From: Terriglobus aquaticus
Lineage (GTDB): Bacteria > Acidobacteriota > Terriglobia > Terriglobales > Acidobacteriaceae
DNA: 64,000 nt
Assembly (NCBI RefSeq): GCF_025685415.1
Contig: NZ_JAGSYB010000001.1
Coordinates: 1-64,000, forward strand
Direction of reading: 5' to 3'
In this document: one piece after another, positions 1 to 8,976 of the stretch
Numbering within the stretch: the first letter of the stretch is position 1
Layout: each line of letters starts with the position of its first letter
Program-made: the position numbers and the translations under genes
The notes under the pieces: model-generated
The model's input: only the letters and a program-made list of their open reading frames with translations
The model's database searches: none
What the model was told of the DNA's origin: nothing

Positions 1-44
1 GACGCACCGTGGGCGCCGGAACCATCACCGAAATCATCAAGTAA
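1..44 (+). CDS. tuf: Elongation factor Tu, C-terminal end (partial)
   Basis: The window opens inside a reading frame (first full codon at 3) whose last 13 residues read RTVGAGTITEIIK before TAA at 42-44. This is the characteristic C-terminus of EF-Tu domain III, where RTVGAG is nearly invariant. EF-Tu is the GTPase that delivers aminoacyl-tRNA to the ribosome. A gene ending here is expected, because tuf normally precedes rpsJ in the str-S10 arrangement, although here rpsJ begins only at 3901. The identification rests on 13 residues plus this context. Confidence 0.9.
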   Translation, partial: RTVGAGTITEIIK

Positions 45-103
45 GCCACTGCATGGAGCAGATGCGCTTCGCGTCTGCCCCATGCAAGCTCACATGCAAC
101 ACC

Positions 104-137
104 GAAGGGCCGCATCGAACGATGCGGCCCTTCTGCT
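104..137 (+). terminator. Intrinsic terminator of tuf
   Basis: A perfect 14-bp inverted repeat (104-117 with 120-133, two unpaired bases between) is followed by a T-containing tract. It lies 60 bp after the tuf stop. A second, imperfect hairpin spans about 51-86. Together they suggest that tuf transcription ends here rather than reading into rpsJ. Confidence 0.8.
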
Positions 138-181
138 TGTGCTTAGAAGTTGTGAGCATCCTGCTTCCAACCAGCAAGTAA

Positions 182-206
182 GCCAGGCTGAGCACCGCGC
201 TCGTCG
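182..206 (+). repeat. 25-bp direct repeat, left copy
   Basis: This 25-bp stretch, starting GCCAGGCTGAG and ending GCGCTCGTCG, matches 3788-3812 at 23 of 25 positions in the same orientation. The pair brackets the three genes inserted between tuf and rpsJ. Confidence 0.75.
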
Positions 207-244
207 AACGCTTTGCTATAGGAGCTACGAGACTTCGCTGTGCC

Positions 245-1018
245 TTAACGAGGGGCTTTAGCCCCTGCCCCTTGCTCGAGGATCAACTGCATCTGGACAG
301 CGTTTGCGGTGGCGTGGCCGAGCGCGGTGTTGTCGAAGATGATCCAGGTCTCCGATGGCTGCTGGGAGTCTTTCGGGGAGAGTACCTCTTCGGCGATTTC
401 GCGAAGCCGGGGTTCTTCGTACTCGGAATAGTAGGTACGCGGTGTGCCGTGCAGGCGCCAGTAGTGGAGGTCCTGCCATCCGCCGGGACGCGCCGCCAAG
501 TCGGAGCCCTTGGGTGGGTCGGCAGCCACGCGGGCGACCTGGAAATCGCGTAGCAGACAATCTGCGGCAGCGGTGAACCAAGTGGCGTTACGGGCTTCCA
601 GGACGATGTTTCCGGTGTGCAGCTCACGGAGCGTGGTCAAGAACTCGTGAGCGATGCCTTCGTCGAAGGAGAGTTTGGGTGGGAGCTGCACGAGGATGGG
701 GCCGAGCTTGTTCCCTAAGCCGCTCACGCCCGCGAAGAAGTCGAGCAGCATCGCACCCGTGTTGATGAGCTTGGCCGTGTGTGTGACGGACTTGGGCGCC
801 TTGACGGCGAAGCGGAAGTCGTCGGGCACGGAGGCGGCCCAGCGCTCCCAGGTAGAGCGACGGTGCGGCCGGTGGAAGCTGGAGTTGATCTCCATGCAAC
901 GGAGGCGGGTTGCATAGCGCTCGAGGTGCGAGAGCTTTCCGCCGTCGGGCGAGGCAGGGAAGAGTGGCAGATGTTGCTTCGGCACGGTCGAACCTGCCGT
1001 GCCGACGAAGCAGCGCAT
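245..1018 (-). CDS. DUF72 (YecE-like) family protein
   Basis: This 257-aa protein has the DUF72 signature: an N-terminal FVGTAGS strand, then EINSSFHR and RFAVKAPKSVTH, a central LVQLPPKL segment and WFTAAADCLL. It ends with LHYWRLHGTPRTYYSEY and WIIFDNTALGHA. The family adopts a TIM-barrel fold and its biochemical role is not settled. The length is normal for the family. The gene starts 42 bp downstream of the end of the disrupted dehydrogenase gene on the same strand, so the two were probably co-transcribed. Both are part of the block that separates tuf from rpsJ. Confidence 0.9.
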   Translation of the reverse strand: MRCFVGTAGSTVPKQHLPLFPASPDGGKLSHLERYATRLRCMEINSSFHRPHRRSTWERWAASVPDDFRFAVKAPKSVTHTAKLINTGAMLLDFFAGVSGLGNKLGPILVQLPPKLSFDEGIAHEFLTTLRELHTGNIVLEARNATWFTAAADCLLRDFQVARVAADPPKGSDLAARPGGWQDLHYWRLHGTPRTYYSEYEEPRLREIAEEVLSPKDSQQPSETWIIFDNTALGHATANAVQMQLILEQGAGAKAPR

Positions 1019-1060
1019 GAGTTACAGGGTACGCGGAAGCGAACGGCGGGAGCTTGCCGG

Positions 1061-2031
1061 CTATTGCATGGTGTAAACGAGGCGCGGCCGTCCCGGGCTG
1101 TTCCACGTTTCCGCGACCTGCGCGAGCGGAACGGCTACGGTTGCCAGATGGAGCTTGCCCTCTGCGGCGAGGTTTAAGGTGTGGCCGATGGCTTCAAGCA
1201 GTTTAGGGAGCGGAACGGATTTTAAGCCGCTGCCCATGATCTGGATAGCGGAGGAGCGCAGGGCGGCGGCGGGAAGCTCGAGCGCTTCGCGGCTGGCCTC
1301 GCCTACCTGGATGAAGCGGACGGGTGGGCGTCTTCAACCGCCCTAGCGATGCTGGTGATGATGGTCCGGGCGCTGGTGCCCCACAGGTAGTCGATGACCA
1401 CGTCGATGCCCTGAGTGAACTCAGCGGCAAGTGCGGCCGCGAACCGGTCAACGCCGTCTGAGTCTCCGGGGCGGAGGTCAAAGGGAAGGATCGCGTCAGC
1501 GCCGAGGGCGCGAAGGGATTCGAGCTCGACGGCGTTGCGACCCGTTGCGATCACCCGCTTTGCGCCAAGCTGCTTTGCGACCTGCACCGCTACATTGCCG
1601 GATGCGCCGGTTGCGCCGTTGACGAGCACGGTCTCACCGGGCTGGAGGTGGGCCCGTTCCACGAGCGCGGCCCAGCAGGACATGCCCGGGTTGGCTATGG
1701 CCGCGGCAAGAACGCTGTTCAACGCGGCGGGGACGGGAATGGTGTGGCGCGGGTCGACCAGGGTTTGCTCTGCCATGGCACCAAAGGGTGCCTCCGGAAG
1801 AACGAAGTACACGCGGCGACCGTCGATGGTGGTGCCTACGCCATCGACGCCGGGAACGAACGGATACACATACTCCGAGCTGTAGTGCGAGCCGGAGGCG
1901 CGGCCCTTCGTGAGATTGCTGAGAGCGGCCGCGTGAACTGTGACCAGGTCCATCTGGTCGCGTAGTGTTGGAGTTGGGAAACTACCAACAACCGGAGTTT
2001 GACCAGGGGATTGGACGACGGCAGCCTTCAT
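1061..2031 (-). pseudogene. Zinc-less MDR alcohol dehydrogenase/quinone reductase, frameshifted
   Basis: From ATG 2029-2031 (MKAAVVQSPG) the frame encodes a medium-chain dehydrogenase with a GroES-like half and the nucleotide-binding motif GATGASGNVAVQVAKQLGA. It then hits a stop at 1303-1305, about 80 residues short. The missing C-terminus continues in another frame from about 1320 (RFIQVGEASREALEL and, later, IQIMGSGLKSVPL) to TAG at 1061-1063, ending RPRLVYTMQ. Adding one base near 1319-1332 restores a roughly 323-residue protein of normal length. The zinc-ligand residues of classical alcohol dehydrogenases are absent, pointing to a quinone-oxidoreductase-like enzyme. This is either a recent single-base deletion or a sequencing error. 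Confidence 0.8.
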
Positions 2032-2242
2032 CGGTCTAGTATGGACCTGCCCGGTTGCATTGCTGTCCGAAGACAGGGTCGGCTTGTCCCGCTCCTTGGC
2101 CGGAGTTCGTGAGACGGTGAAGAGGCGAGTGCTTGGCACACTACGGGAGATCGAAGAGCATGGGATCGCAGTGCAAGTAAAAGGCCGATTTCTGCCCGAA
2201 GCTCCGGAAGCCGCACGGAACGTCGTTCAGGGCAGCGGTGAG

Positions 2243-3775
2243 ATGGCCGATCTGGTCCGCCGCATGGACTGGAGCAGGACACCGCTGGGTCCGATTGCTA
2301 AATGGTCAGAGACGCTGGTCGCGGCCGTTAACTTGATGCTGCTGTCGCCGTTTGCGGGGGCGGTGTATTGGAGCAGCGACCTGATCCTGCTGTACAACGA
2401 CCACTATCGTCCATTCCTGGCTCAGAAGCATCCGTGGGCGCTGGGCTGCACCGGGCCCGAGGTTTGGGCAGAGGCTTGGGAGCAGATTGGGGACCCGATC
2501 CGCTCGGCGTTCCATCCGGGCAAGTCGGTGTCGGCCCGTGCAGAGAAGATTCCGATCCTGGTGGATGGCGTGATGCAGGACCGGTGGTGGACGTACGGTC
2601 TGAACCCGATCTTTGAGAGCGGCAACATCGTGGGTATTGCAAACCCGGTTGTCGACGATACTGCCGCTGTGATCGCTGAACGGGAGTTGAGGCGCAGTCG
2701 CGAAGAGTTCGAGATGGGGATGGAGGCGGCCTCGCTGGGTATGTGGCACTACAACCCCGAGACGAGGCAGGTGATTGCAGACGACCGCATGCACCGCATT
2801 GTTGGGTCGCCGAAGCCAAATGGTGAGGTGGCCTACTGGTTGAACCTGCTGCATCCCGAAGATCAAGAACGAGTTGCGGAGCACTTCCGTGGAGTGCTGG
2901 CGGGCAAGCACGATTACGACATTGAGTACCGCATCCTGCGGGATGGCGAGGTGCGCTGGCTGCGATCGAAAGGAAAGGCATCCCAAGCCGCGGACAGTCC
3001 GCAAGAACTGTTCGCCATTGTGGAGGATGTGACCGAGCGCAAGCTGGCGGAGACGGCGCTGCGGCAGAACGAAAAGCTTGCCGCAGTCGGGCGGCTGGCA
3101 GCTTCGATTGCTCATGAGATCAACAATCCTCTGGAGTCGGTCACGAATCTGCTGTACCTGATCCAGAACAGCGACAGCATGGAAGACGTTCGGACCTATG
3201 TGACAACGGCCGAGCGGGAGTTGCGTCGCGTGTCGCTGATCGCGAACCAGACGTTGCGCTTCCACAAGCAGCAGACCCGACCGGCGATGGCATTTTGTTA
3301 CGACCTGATTGGGGATAGCCTGGCCATGTTCCAGGGGCGCGTCGTCAACAACGGCGTGACGCTGGAAAAGCGCAAGCGGGCGGAGCACCCGGTGGAGTGC
3401 CTGGGTGGAGAGATTCGGCAGGTGCTGAACAACCTGATTGGAAATGCGCTGGATGCCATGCCGAAGGGTGGTCGCCTGTTACTGCGCAGCAGGGAACAGG
3501 TTGACCCCGTAACGGGCGAGCGCGGGCTGGTGATGACCGTGGCGGACACCGGAACTGGAATGTCTCCGCAAGTGAAGGAGCGCATTTTCGACGCGTTCTA
3601 CACGACCAAGGGCATGGGAGGCACCGGCCTGGGCTTGTGGATCAGCAGTGAGATCGTGGCGAGGCACCGGGGCAAGCTGAGGTTCCGGAGTTCTGACCGC
3701 CCAGGAAAGAGCGGAACCGTGTTCACGCTTTTCCTGCCGTTCGGCACATGTTCTGCGACATCCGGACAGCGCTAA
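2243..3775 (+). CDS. PAS-domain sensor histidine kinase
   Basis: Cytoplasmic sensor kinase, about 511 aa. Residues 1 to about 150 form a degenerate PAS/GAF-like region opening with DWSRTPLGP, a motif common at the start of such kinases. A PAS_3 domain follows from about 154 (MWHYN, then LHPEDQERV, ending EDVTERK). The dimerisation helix carries the phospho-acceptor in [11 protein letters not shown] (His291). The ATPase domain shows the N box [11 protein letters not shown] (from Asn396), the G1 box DTGTGMS (from Asp435) and GTGLGLWI. No transmembrane segment is visible and no response regulator is adjacent. The frame is open back to a TTG at 2060. I prefer ATG 2243, just before the first conserved domain, but the start is uncertain. 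Confidence 0.85.
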   Translation: MADLVRRMDWSRTPLGPIAKWSETLVAAVNLMLLSPFAGAVYWSSDLILLYNDHYRPFLAQKHPWALGCTGPEVWAEAWEQIGDPIRSAFHPGKSVSARAEKIPILVDGVMQDRWWTYGLNPIFESGNIVGIANPVVDDTAAVIAERELRRSREEFEMGMEAASLGMWHYNPETRQVIADDRMHRIVGSPKPNGEVAYWLNLLHPEDQERVAEHFRGVLAGKHDYDIEYRILRDGEVRWLRSKGKASQAADSPQELFAIVEDVTERKLAETALRQNEKLAAVGRLAASIAHEINNPLESVTNLLYLIQNSDSMEDVRTYVTTAERELRRVSLIANQTLRFHKQQTRPAMAFCYDLIGDSLAMFQGRVVNNGVTLEKRKRAEHPVECLGGEIRQVLNNLIGNALDAMPKGGRLLLRSREQVDPVTGERGLVMTVADTGTGMSPQVKERIFDAFYTTKGMGGTGLGLWISSEIVARHRGKLRFRSSDRPGKSGTVFTLFLPFGTCSATSGQR

Positions 3776-3787
3776 GGGCGGAAACCC

Positions 3788-3812
3788 GCCAGGCTGAGGA
3801 GCGCGCTCGTCG
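3788..3812 (+). repeat. 25-bp direct repeat, right copy
   Basis: This matches 182-206 at 23 of 25 positions, same orientation, and lies between the histidine kinase stop and the rpsJ promoter region. Each copy precedes an AT-richer, promoter-like stretch. Confidence 0.75.
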
Positions 3813-3818
3813 TTTGAG

Positions 3819-3848
3819 TTGTGTTCGAGCCGACTTTTCCGTTATATT
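3819..3848 (+). promoter_or_regulatory. Candidate promoter of the S10 operon
   Basis: A good -10 box, TATATT (3843-3848), lies 18 bp after a weak -35-like TTGTGT (3819-3824), about 50 bp upstream of rpsJ. It is the only clear AT-rich -10 element in this gap. A separate promoter would be needed because tuf ends in a terminator 3.7 kb away. Confidence 0.5.
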
Positions 3849-3900
3849 CGTAGGGTTGGCCGAAATGGCCTGACGCATTTTCGCTCTTTGAGAGAAGAAC

Positions 3901-4221
3901 ATGGCTGGACAGCAAAGGATTCGTATTCGCCTGAAGGCGTATGACTATCGCGTGCTCGACACGTCGACCGGTGAGATTGTGGAGACGGCGAAGCGCACGG
4001 GCGCACAGGTGGCGGGTCCGATTCCGCTCCCGACGATGAAGAACAAGTACTGTGTTCTGCGTTCGCCCCACGTGGACAAGAAGTCGCGCGAGGCGTTCGA
4101 GATCCGCACGCACAAGCGGCTGATCGACATCCTGGAGCCGACGCAGCAGACGGTGGACGCGCTGATGAAGCTCGACCTGCCGGCAGGCGTGGACGTCGAG
4201 ATCAAGACCGTAACCAAGTAA
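3901..4221 (+). CDS. rpsJ: 30S ribosomal protein S10
   Basis: S10 (106 aa, usual length) is a head protein of the small subunit and, as NusE, part of transcription antitermination complexes. Conserved segments are [22 protein letters not shown] and RTHKRLIDI, the last belonging to the tRNA-proximal loop. It is the first gene of the S10-spc-alpha supercluster. A purine-rich GAGAGAAGAAC precedes the ATG. Confidence 0.98.
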   Translation: MAGQQRIRIRLKAYDYRVLDTSTGEIVETAKRTGAQVAGPIPLPTMKNKYCVLRSPHVDKKSREAFEIRTHKRLIDILEPTQQTVDALMKLDLPAGVDVEIKTVTK

Positions 4222-4364
4222 TCTTCGCAAGCTTCCGCTGCGCGCTGTAGTCCACCAGGTTCGCCCTCAAAGACAGCTCCGCGCAGCACCGCACCACCCA
4301 AGCAGCAAACCAAAATTCAACCGGCAGTGCCCGATGCGAGTCGCGGCATGATGAGGAGTGGCAA

Positions 4365-5108
4365 ATGGCAGTAACAGGTATTCTCGGCCGCAAGGTCGGT
4401 ATGACGCAGGTGTTCGACGATCAGGGTGCGGTGCACCCGATCACGGTCATCAAGGCCGGTCCGTGTGTGATCACACAGCTCAAGACCCAGCTGAAGGACG
4501 GCTACGACGCCGCCCAGATCGGTCTGGTCGAGTTTGTGAAGGCGAGCAAGGTGAACAAGGCCATGACGGGCCACTTCGCCAAGAGCGATGTTCCGCCGGT
4601 CAAGATCATCAAGGAAGTCGCGATCGAAACTTCGACCGGTACGGTCGAGGGTGATGGCAGCGAGGCTGTGAAGGCTGGCGACCGCATCATGGTCGACATC
4701 TTCAACGATGCCAAGTTCGTGGACATTATCGGCACCAGCAAGGGCCGCGGTTTCGCGGGCGTTGTGCGCCGGCACGGCTTCGGCGGCGGTCCCAAGTCGC
4801 ACGGTCACATGTTCCAGATCCAGGGTTCGATCGGTGCATCGTCGTTCCCGTCGCGCGTGTTCCCGGGCCAGCGTATGCCGGGTCACTTCGGCGACGCGCA
4901 GGTCACGGTGCGCAACCTGCGCATCCGCGGCATCGACACTGAGGAGAACCTCCTTATGGTCGAGGGCGCGGTTCCCGGACCTCGTGATGGTGTGGTTCTG
5001 ATCTCGAAGGCGAAGGCTCCGCCGCGTGAGCGTCGTGGATTTGCGGGTTCGGGCACGGTCGATCCGCTGAAGGCTTCGAAGAAGGCTTCGGCAGGCAAGA
5101 AGAAGTAG
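4365..5108 (+). CDS. rplC: 50S ribosomal protein L3
   Basis: L3 (247 aa) starts large-subunit assembly and extends a loop towards the peptidyl-transferase centre. It begins GILGRKVGMTQ and contains GRGFAGVVRRHGF and FPGQRMPGHFG; the glutamine of the latter is the residue methylated by PrmB in other bacteria. Typical L3 is about 210 aa. The excess is a basic Lys/Ala-rich tail ending KKASAGKKK. The ATG follows GAGGAGTGGCAA. Confidence 0.98.
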   Translation: MAVTGILGRKVGMTQVFDDQGAVHPITVIKAGPCVITQLKTQLKDGYDAAQIGLVEFVKASKVNKAMTGHFAKSDVPPVKIIKEVAIETSTGTVEGDGSEAVKAGDRIMVDIFNDAKFVDIIGTSKGRGFAGVVRRHGFGGGPKSHGHMFQIQGSIGASSFPSRVFPGQRMPGHFGDAQVTVRNLRIRGIDTEENLLMVEGAVPGPRDGVVLISKAKAPPRERRGFAGSGTVDPLKASKKASAGKKK

Positions 5109-5312
5109 GGTTGAGCGTCCAGCGGAGACTGCGCCTCTCGGCCATGTCCCGGTGGGCGCAGTGGTTTGCCCCATGCGCATTTGCGTGGCGGGTCGCTCCA
5201 AGGCAGTACAGCAGCACTGCACCGTGCGGTTCCAGTCTTTGGCTCGGAATATCGGCACGGTGACACAACGACAGTACGGCGCCCGCAATGGTACGGGCCC
5301 AAAGGAAGCAAG

Positions 5313-5987
5313 ATGGCAAAGATCAATGTTGTCGATCTCGGCGGAAACACAGTCGGCGAGCTTGAGCTTGCGGACGAGGTGTTTGGCGTCGAAGTGAACG
5401 AGGCATTGCTCTGGGAAGCAGTCAAGCACTACCGTGCAGCGCTGCGCCAGGGTACGGCCGCCACAAAGAACAAGAAGCTTGTGTCGGGTTCCGGCAAGAA
5501 GCTGTGGAAGCAGAAGGGAACTGGCCGCGCCCGTGTGGGTTCGGTGCGTTCGCCAATTTGGCGCCACGGCGGCACGGTGCACGGACCTCAGCCCCGCTCG
5601 TATGAGTACCAGTTCCCCCGCAAGAAGCTGCTGGGCGCGCTGAGCTCGGCATTGGCGAGCAAGCTGGCCGACGGCAAGCTGACTGTGGTTTCGACCCTGG
5701 AAGCGACCGAGCCGAAGACCAAGCTGTACCGCAAGATGCTGGACACCCTGGATGCCAAGAAGACGGCCCTCTTGGTGGAAAGCGGCCAGAAGCTGAGCGA
5801 CAACCTGTTCTACGGTTCGCGCAACCTGGACGGTGTGGAGCTGGTTCTGTCGAGTGAAGTGCACCCGTACGATCTGCTTCGCTACGAGCACGCCATCTTC
5901 TCGCAGGCTGCCATTGAGGCCCTGCAGGAGACGCTGAAGAAGAACGTTTCCAAGCGCAAGCTGGACGCGCAGAAGGAGGCAGCATAA
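5313..5987 (+). CDS. rplD: 50S ribosomal protein L4
   Basis: L4 (224 aa) lines the exit tunnel. It carries the conserved extended loop WKQKGTGRARVGSVRSPIWRHGG. The frame is open upstream to 5166, but ATG 5313 (MAKINVVDLGG) follows a strong AAGGAAGCAAG ribosome-binding site. In enterobacteria L4 represses the S10 operon. Here the 204-bp gap before rplD, rather than the operon leader, is the longer structured region, with a possible 8-bp stem pairing 5128-5135 with 5155-5162. Confidence 0.97.
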   Translation: MAKINVVDLGGNTVGELELADEVFGVEVNEALLWEAVKHYRAALRQGTAATKNKKLVSGSGKKLWKQKGTGRARVGSVRSPIWRHGGTVHGPQPRSYEYQFPRKKLLGALSSALASKLADGKLTVVSTLEATEPKTKLYRKMLDTLDAKKTALLVESGQKLSDNLFYGSRNLDGVELVLSSEVHPYDLLRYEHAIFSQAAIEALQETLKKNVSKRKLDAQKEAA

Positions 5988-6281
5988 ATGCCGACCGTAT
6001 ACCAAGTGATCCGTCGCCCGCTCATCACTGAGAAGAGCATGGGCGTGAAGGAGACCGAGGGCACGCTGGTGTTCGAGGTTGCCGCGAATGCGACCAAGAC
6101 GGAAGTGAAGCAGGCGGTGGAGACGCTCTTCCAGGTGAAGGTGTCCACCATCCGTACGTCGAACGTGCTCGGCAAGGAACGCCGCCGTGGCCGTTTTACG
6201 GGCTTCCGCCCCGACTGGAAGAAGGCCTATGTACGGCTGAAGTCTGGCGAAGAGATGCCGGAGTACGTGAACAGCCTGTAA
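5988..6281 (+). CDS. rplW: 50S ribosomal protein L23
   Basis: L23 (97 aa) sits at the tunnel exit and docks SRP and trigger factor. It has the conserved N-terminal VIRRPLITEKS and the central FEVAANATKTEVKQAVE. Its ATG directly abuts the rplD stop (TAA ATG), implying translational coupling. The usual length and order support the call. Confidence 0.98.
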   Translation: MPTVYQVIRRPLITEKSMGVKETEGTLVFEVAANATKTEVKQAVETLFQVKVSTIRTSNVLGKERRRGRFTGFRPDWKKAYVRLKSGEEMPEYVNSL

Positions 6282-6300
6282 GTCAATAGCCTGTAAGGCA

Positions 6301-6361
6301 GTGGCGAGTCGGCAAACCGGTTTTGTCAGCCGGTTTGCAAGGGCTCCAAAGAGCTCGCCAC
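6301..6361 (+). other. Nested hairpin between rplW and rplB
   Basis: An outer 8-bp stem (6301-6308 with 6354-6361) encloses a 9-bp stem (6312-6320 with 6330-6338, loop TTTTGTCAG). There is no terminal T tract, so RNA processing, protein binding or translational control is more likely than termination. Confidence 0.5.
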
Positions 6362-6424
6362 ACGCTGAATCTGTAACTGCTCCGCGCGCCTGACAAGCTA
6401 TGCGGAAGGCAAGGGAACAAGGCA

Positions 6425-7249
6425 ATGCCGATTAAGACATTCCGACCTGTGACTCCGACGCTGCGCTTCCAGTCGAAGCTGGTGAACTCGGACATCACGA
6501 CGAACGAGCCCTACAAGCCGCTGCTGGAAGTAAAGCAGCGTACCGGTGGCCGTAACAGCACGGGCAAGCTGACGATCCGCCACCATGGTGGTGGCCACAA
6601 GCAGAAGCTCCGCATCATTGACTTCAAGCGCGACAAGTACGGCGTTCCGGGCACCGTGGCGACGATCGAGTACGATCCGAACCGCTCGTCCCGCATTGCG
6701 CTGATCAGCTACCGCGACGGCGAGAAGCGCTACATCCTGCAGCCGGTTGGCCTGAAGGTTGGCCAGCAGGTGATGAGCGGCCCCGACGCCGACATCCTCG
6801 TTGGTAATGCACTGCCGCTCAAGAACATTCCGGCCGGTACCACGGTCCACAACGTTGAGCTTCGTCCCGGCAAGGGTGCACAGATGGTGCGTTCGGCTGG
6901 ATCGAGCGCGCAGCTGGTGGCCAAGGAAGGCGAGTACGCCTTGCTGAAGCTGCCTTCCGGCGAGACCCGCCGCGTTCTGGTGGATTGCATGGCGACCGTT
7001 GGCCAGGTGGGCAACACGGATCACGAAAACATCAGCTACGGTAAGGCCGGCGCCAGCCGCTGGCGTGGCATTCGCCCGGCGAACCGTGGTGTGTCGATGA
7101 ACCCTGTGGATCACCCGCACGGTGGTGGTGAAGGTAAGACCTCCGGTGGCCGTCATCCTGTGACGCCCTGGGGCCAGCCGACTCGCGGATACAAGACCCG
7201 TAACAACAAGCGGACCGATGTGTTCATCGTGAACCGCCGCAGCAAGTAA
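6425..7249 (+). CDS. rplB: 50S ribosomal protein L2
   Basis: L2 (274 aa, normal length) is needed for subunit association and peptidyl-transferase assembly. It shows [12 protein letters not shown] near the N-terminus and the diagnostic [13 protein letters not shown] near residue 220, which contains the functionally critical histidine. It ends with a basic tail, VNRRSK. A GGAAGGCAAGGGAAC stretch precedes the ATG. The 143-bp gap before it carries a nested hairpin. Confidence 0.98.
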   Translation: MPIKTFRPVTPTLRFQSKLVNSDITTNEPYKPLLEVKQRTGGRNSTGKLTIRHHGGGHKQKLRIIDFKRDKYGVPGTVATIEYDPNRSSRIALISYRDGEKRYILQPVGLKVGQQVMSGPDADILVGNALPLKNIPAGTTVHNVELRPGKGAQMVRSAGSSAQLVAKEGEYALLKLPSGETRRVLVDCMATVGQVGNTDHENISYGKAGASRWRGIRPANRGVSMNPVDHPHGGGEGKTSGGRHPVTPWGQPTRGYKTRNNKRTDVFIVNRRSK

Positions 7250-7265
7250 GAGCTGAGAGGGACAT

Positions 7266-7550
7266 ATGGCACGTTCTACGAAGAAGGGCCCGTTTGTCGA
7301 TACACACCTGATGACCAAGGTTGAAGTGATGAACTCGGCCAGCAAGAAGGATGTCATCAAGACCTGGTCGCGCCGCTCCACCATCTTTCCGGAGTTTGTG
7401 GGCCACACCTTTGCGGTGCACAACGGGAAGAAGTTCATTCCGGTGTATGTGACGGAGAACATGGTCGGTCACAAGCTGGGTGAGTTCTCGTTGACGCGGA
7501 CCTTCAAGGGCCACGCGGCAAAGGCCGAGAGCTCGGCAAAGGGCAAGTAA
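7266..7550 (+). CDS. rpsS: 30S ribosomal protein S19
   Basis: S19 (94 aa) is in the head of the 30S subunit, contacting S13 and the A-site finger. Conserved segments are [22 protein letters not shown] and [16 protein letters not shown]. The 16-bp spacing from rplB and a GAGAGGG ribosome-binding site indicate co-expression. Confidence 0.98.
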   Translation: MARSTKKGPFVDTHLMTKVEVMNSASKKDVIKTWSRRSTIFPEFVGHTFAVHNGKKFIPVYVTENMVGHKLGEFSLTRTFKGHAAKAESSAKGK

Positions 7551-7603
7551 GGAACCGGGAGCGGGTCTAGACCCGCTCCCCACTTGAGAGTCAGGAAGAC
7601 ACT

Positions 7604-8107
7604 ATGGCGAAGACAGCCGAGAAGAGCACGACCGCGGTTCGCGAGTTTCGCGCCGAGGCGAAGTTCCAGCGGACCAGCCCGCAAAAGGCGAAGCTGGTGC
7701 TGGATACGATCAAGGGGCAGCGCGTGGAGCAGGCGCTGAACACACTCATGTTTACGCGCAAGCGCGTGGCGCCCATCGTCGAAAAGGCGCTGCGTTCCGC
7801 GGTGCAGAACGCGAACTATCTGTCGCAGGAGCAGGGCTTCGACCTGGATGTCGACAACCTGTTCGTGAAACAGGCAGTGGCGAACGAAGGTCCGCGCATG
7901 AAGCGCATCCGCCCTGCACCGATGGGCCGTGCGTACCGCTACCAGCGCCGCATCGCGCACATTATCGTTACGGTTGCCGAGAAGCAGAGCAAGGGCGGCC
8001 AGCAGGGCACCGAGGCAACGAGCAAAGCTGTTGCGACGGGCAAGACGTCTGGCAAGGCGACCACTAAGAAGGCTTCGAACAAGAAGTCGGCAGGCGCTGC
8101 AGCCTAA
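7604..8107 (+). CDS. rplV: 50S ribosomal protein L22, tailed
   Basis: L22 lines the exit tunnel with a long beta-hairpin. The core (to about residue 125) has AKFQRTSPQKAKLVLD and the tunnel-tip region GRAYRYQRRIAHI. At 167 aa it is about 50 residues longer than typical. The extra C-terminus is low-complexity Lys/Ala/Thr/Gly (for example KKASNKKSAGAAA), a kind of tail repeated in several ribosomal proteins here. Confidence 0.97.
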   Translation: MAKTAEKSTTAVREFRAEAKFQRTSPQKAKLVLDTIKGQRVEQALNTLMFTRKRVAPIVEKALRSAVQNANYLSQEQGFDLDVDNLFVKQAVANEGPRMKRIRPAPMGRAYRYQRRIAHIIVTVAEKQSKGGQQGTEATSKAVATGKTSGKATTKKASNKKSAGAAA

Positions 8108-8112
8108 TTTCG

Positions 8113-8132
8113 CACGCCGCTTCGGTGGCGTG
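8113..8132 (+). other. UUCG hairpin between rplV and rpsC
   Basis: An 8-bp stem (8113-8120 with 8125-8132, one G-T pair) is closed by a TTCG tetraloop, a very stable RNA fold. No T tract follows. The purpose is unknown; a processing or spacing role is possible. Confidence 0.5.
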
Positions 8133-8192
8133 TCAGGGTACTGAGTATGTTCGCCGGCACGATCCGGTGGACGCGAAGTGAAGGGATAAGTA

Positions 8193-8861
8193 ATGGGTCA
8201 GAAGGTCCATCCGTATGGGTTCCGCCTCGGCGTAAACAAGCCGTGGAAGTCGCGGTGGTTTGTTGAGAAGGACTACGACAAGCTGCTGGTCGAAGACGTG
8301 AAGCTGAAAGCTGAGCTGCGCGAGAAGCTGAAGGCCGCCGGTGTCTCCTCCGTTGAAGTGGAGCGTCCGGGCAACAAGCTGCGCTTGATTATCCGCACCG
8401 CTCGTCCGGGCATCATCATCGGCCGCAAGGGCGCGGAGATCGACAAGCTGAAGGCCGACATCCAGAAGCGCACGAACCGTGAAGTGTTCGTCGACATCCT
8501 GGAAGTGAACAAGCCCGAGCTGGACGCGCAGCTTGTTGCAGAGAACATCGCTCTGCAGCTTGAGAAGCGCGTGAGCTTCCGCCGCGCGATGCGTAAGAGC
8601 GTGGATTCTGCGCTGCGCTTCGGCTGCAAGGGCATTAAGGTTCGCGTTTCGGGCCGCTTGAACGGCAACGAAATCGCGCGTTCCGAGTGGTATCTGCAGG
8701 GCCGTCTGCCGCTGCACACGCTGCGTGCGGACATCGACTACGGCTTTGCCGAGGCGAAGACCACCTACGGCGTGATCGGCGTGAAGACGTGGATCTACCG
8801 TGGCGACATCTACGAGCAGAAGCGCCGCCGCGATACGAACACGACCACTGGCGTGTTCTAA
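8193..8861 (+). CDS. rpsC: 30S ribosomal protein S3
   Basis: S3 (222 aa) forms part of the mRNA entry tunnel and helicase. It has a KH domain with [15 protein letters not shown] near residue 75 and the C-terminal half with [14 protein letters not shown] and [14 protein letters not shown]. Length and position after rplV are standard. An AAGGGATAAGT stretch precedes the ATG. Confidence 0.98.
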   Translation: MGQKVHPYGFRLGVNKPWKSRWFVEKDYDKLLVEDVKLKAELREKLKAAGVSSVEVERPGNKLRLIIRTARPGIIIGRKGAEIDKLKADIQKRTNREVFVDILEVNKPELDAQLVAENIALQLEKRVSFRRAMRKSVDSALRFGCKGIKVRVSGRLNGNEIARSEWYLQGRLPLHTLRADIDYGFAEAKTTYGVIGVKTWIYRGDIYEQKRRRDTNTTTGVF

Positions 8862-8976
8862 ACGAAACACCGATGCGTACTGCCCGGCTCACCTTGCGGG
8901 CAGTACGTACGCAGGAAGAACAGTTGTGGCGCGGAGACTGGCTTAGCTGCCAAGGCCGTGCAGGAGAGATGACATC

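Noticed and set aside
4317-6425. 702-aa open frame on the minus strand across rplC-rplD-rplW
   Set aside because: It lies antisense to three well-supported ribosomal protein genes. Long antisense frames are expected in GC-rich DNA; its translation is Arg/Leu/His-rich with no family similarity.
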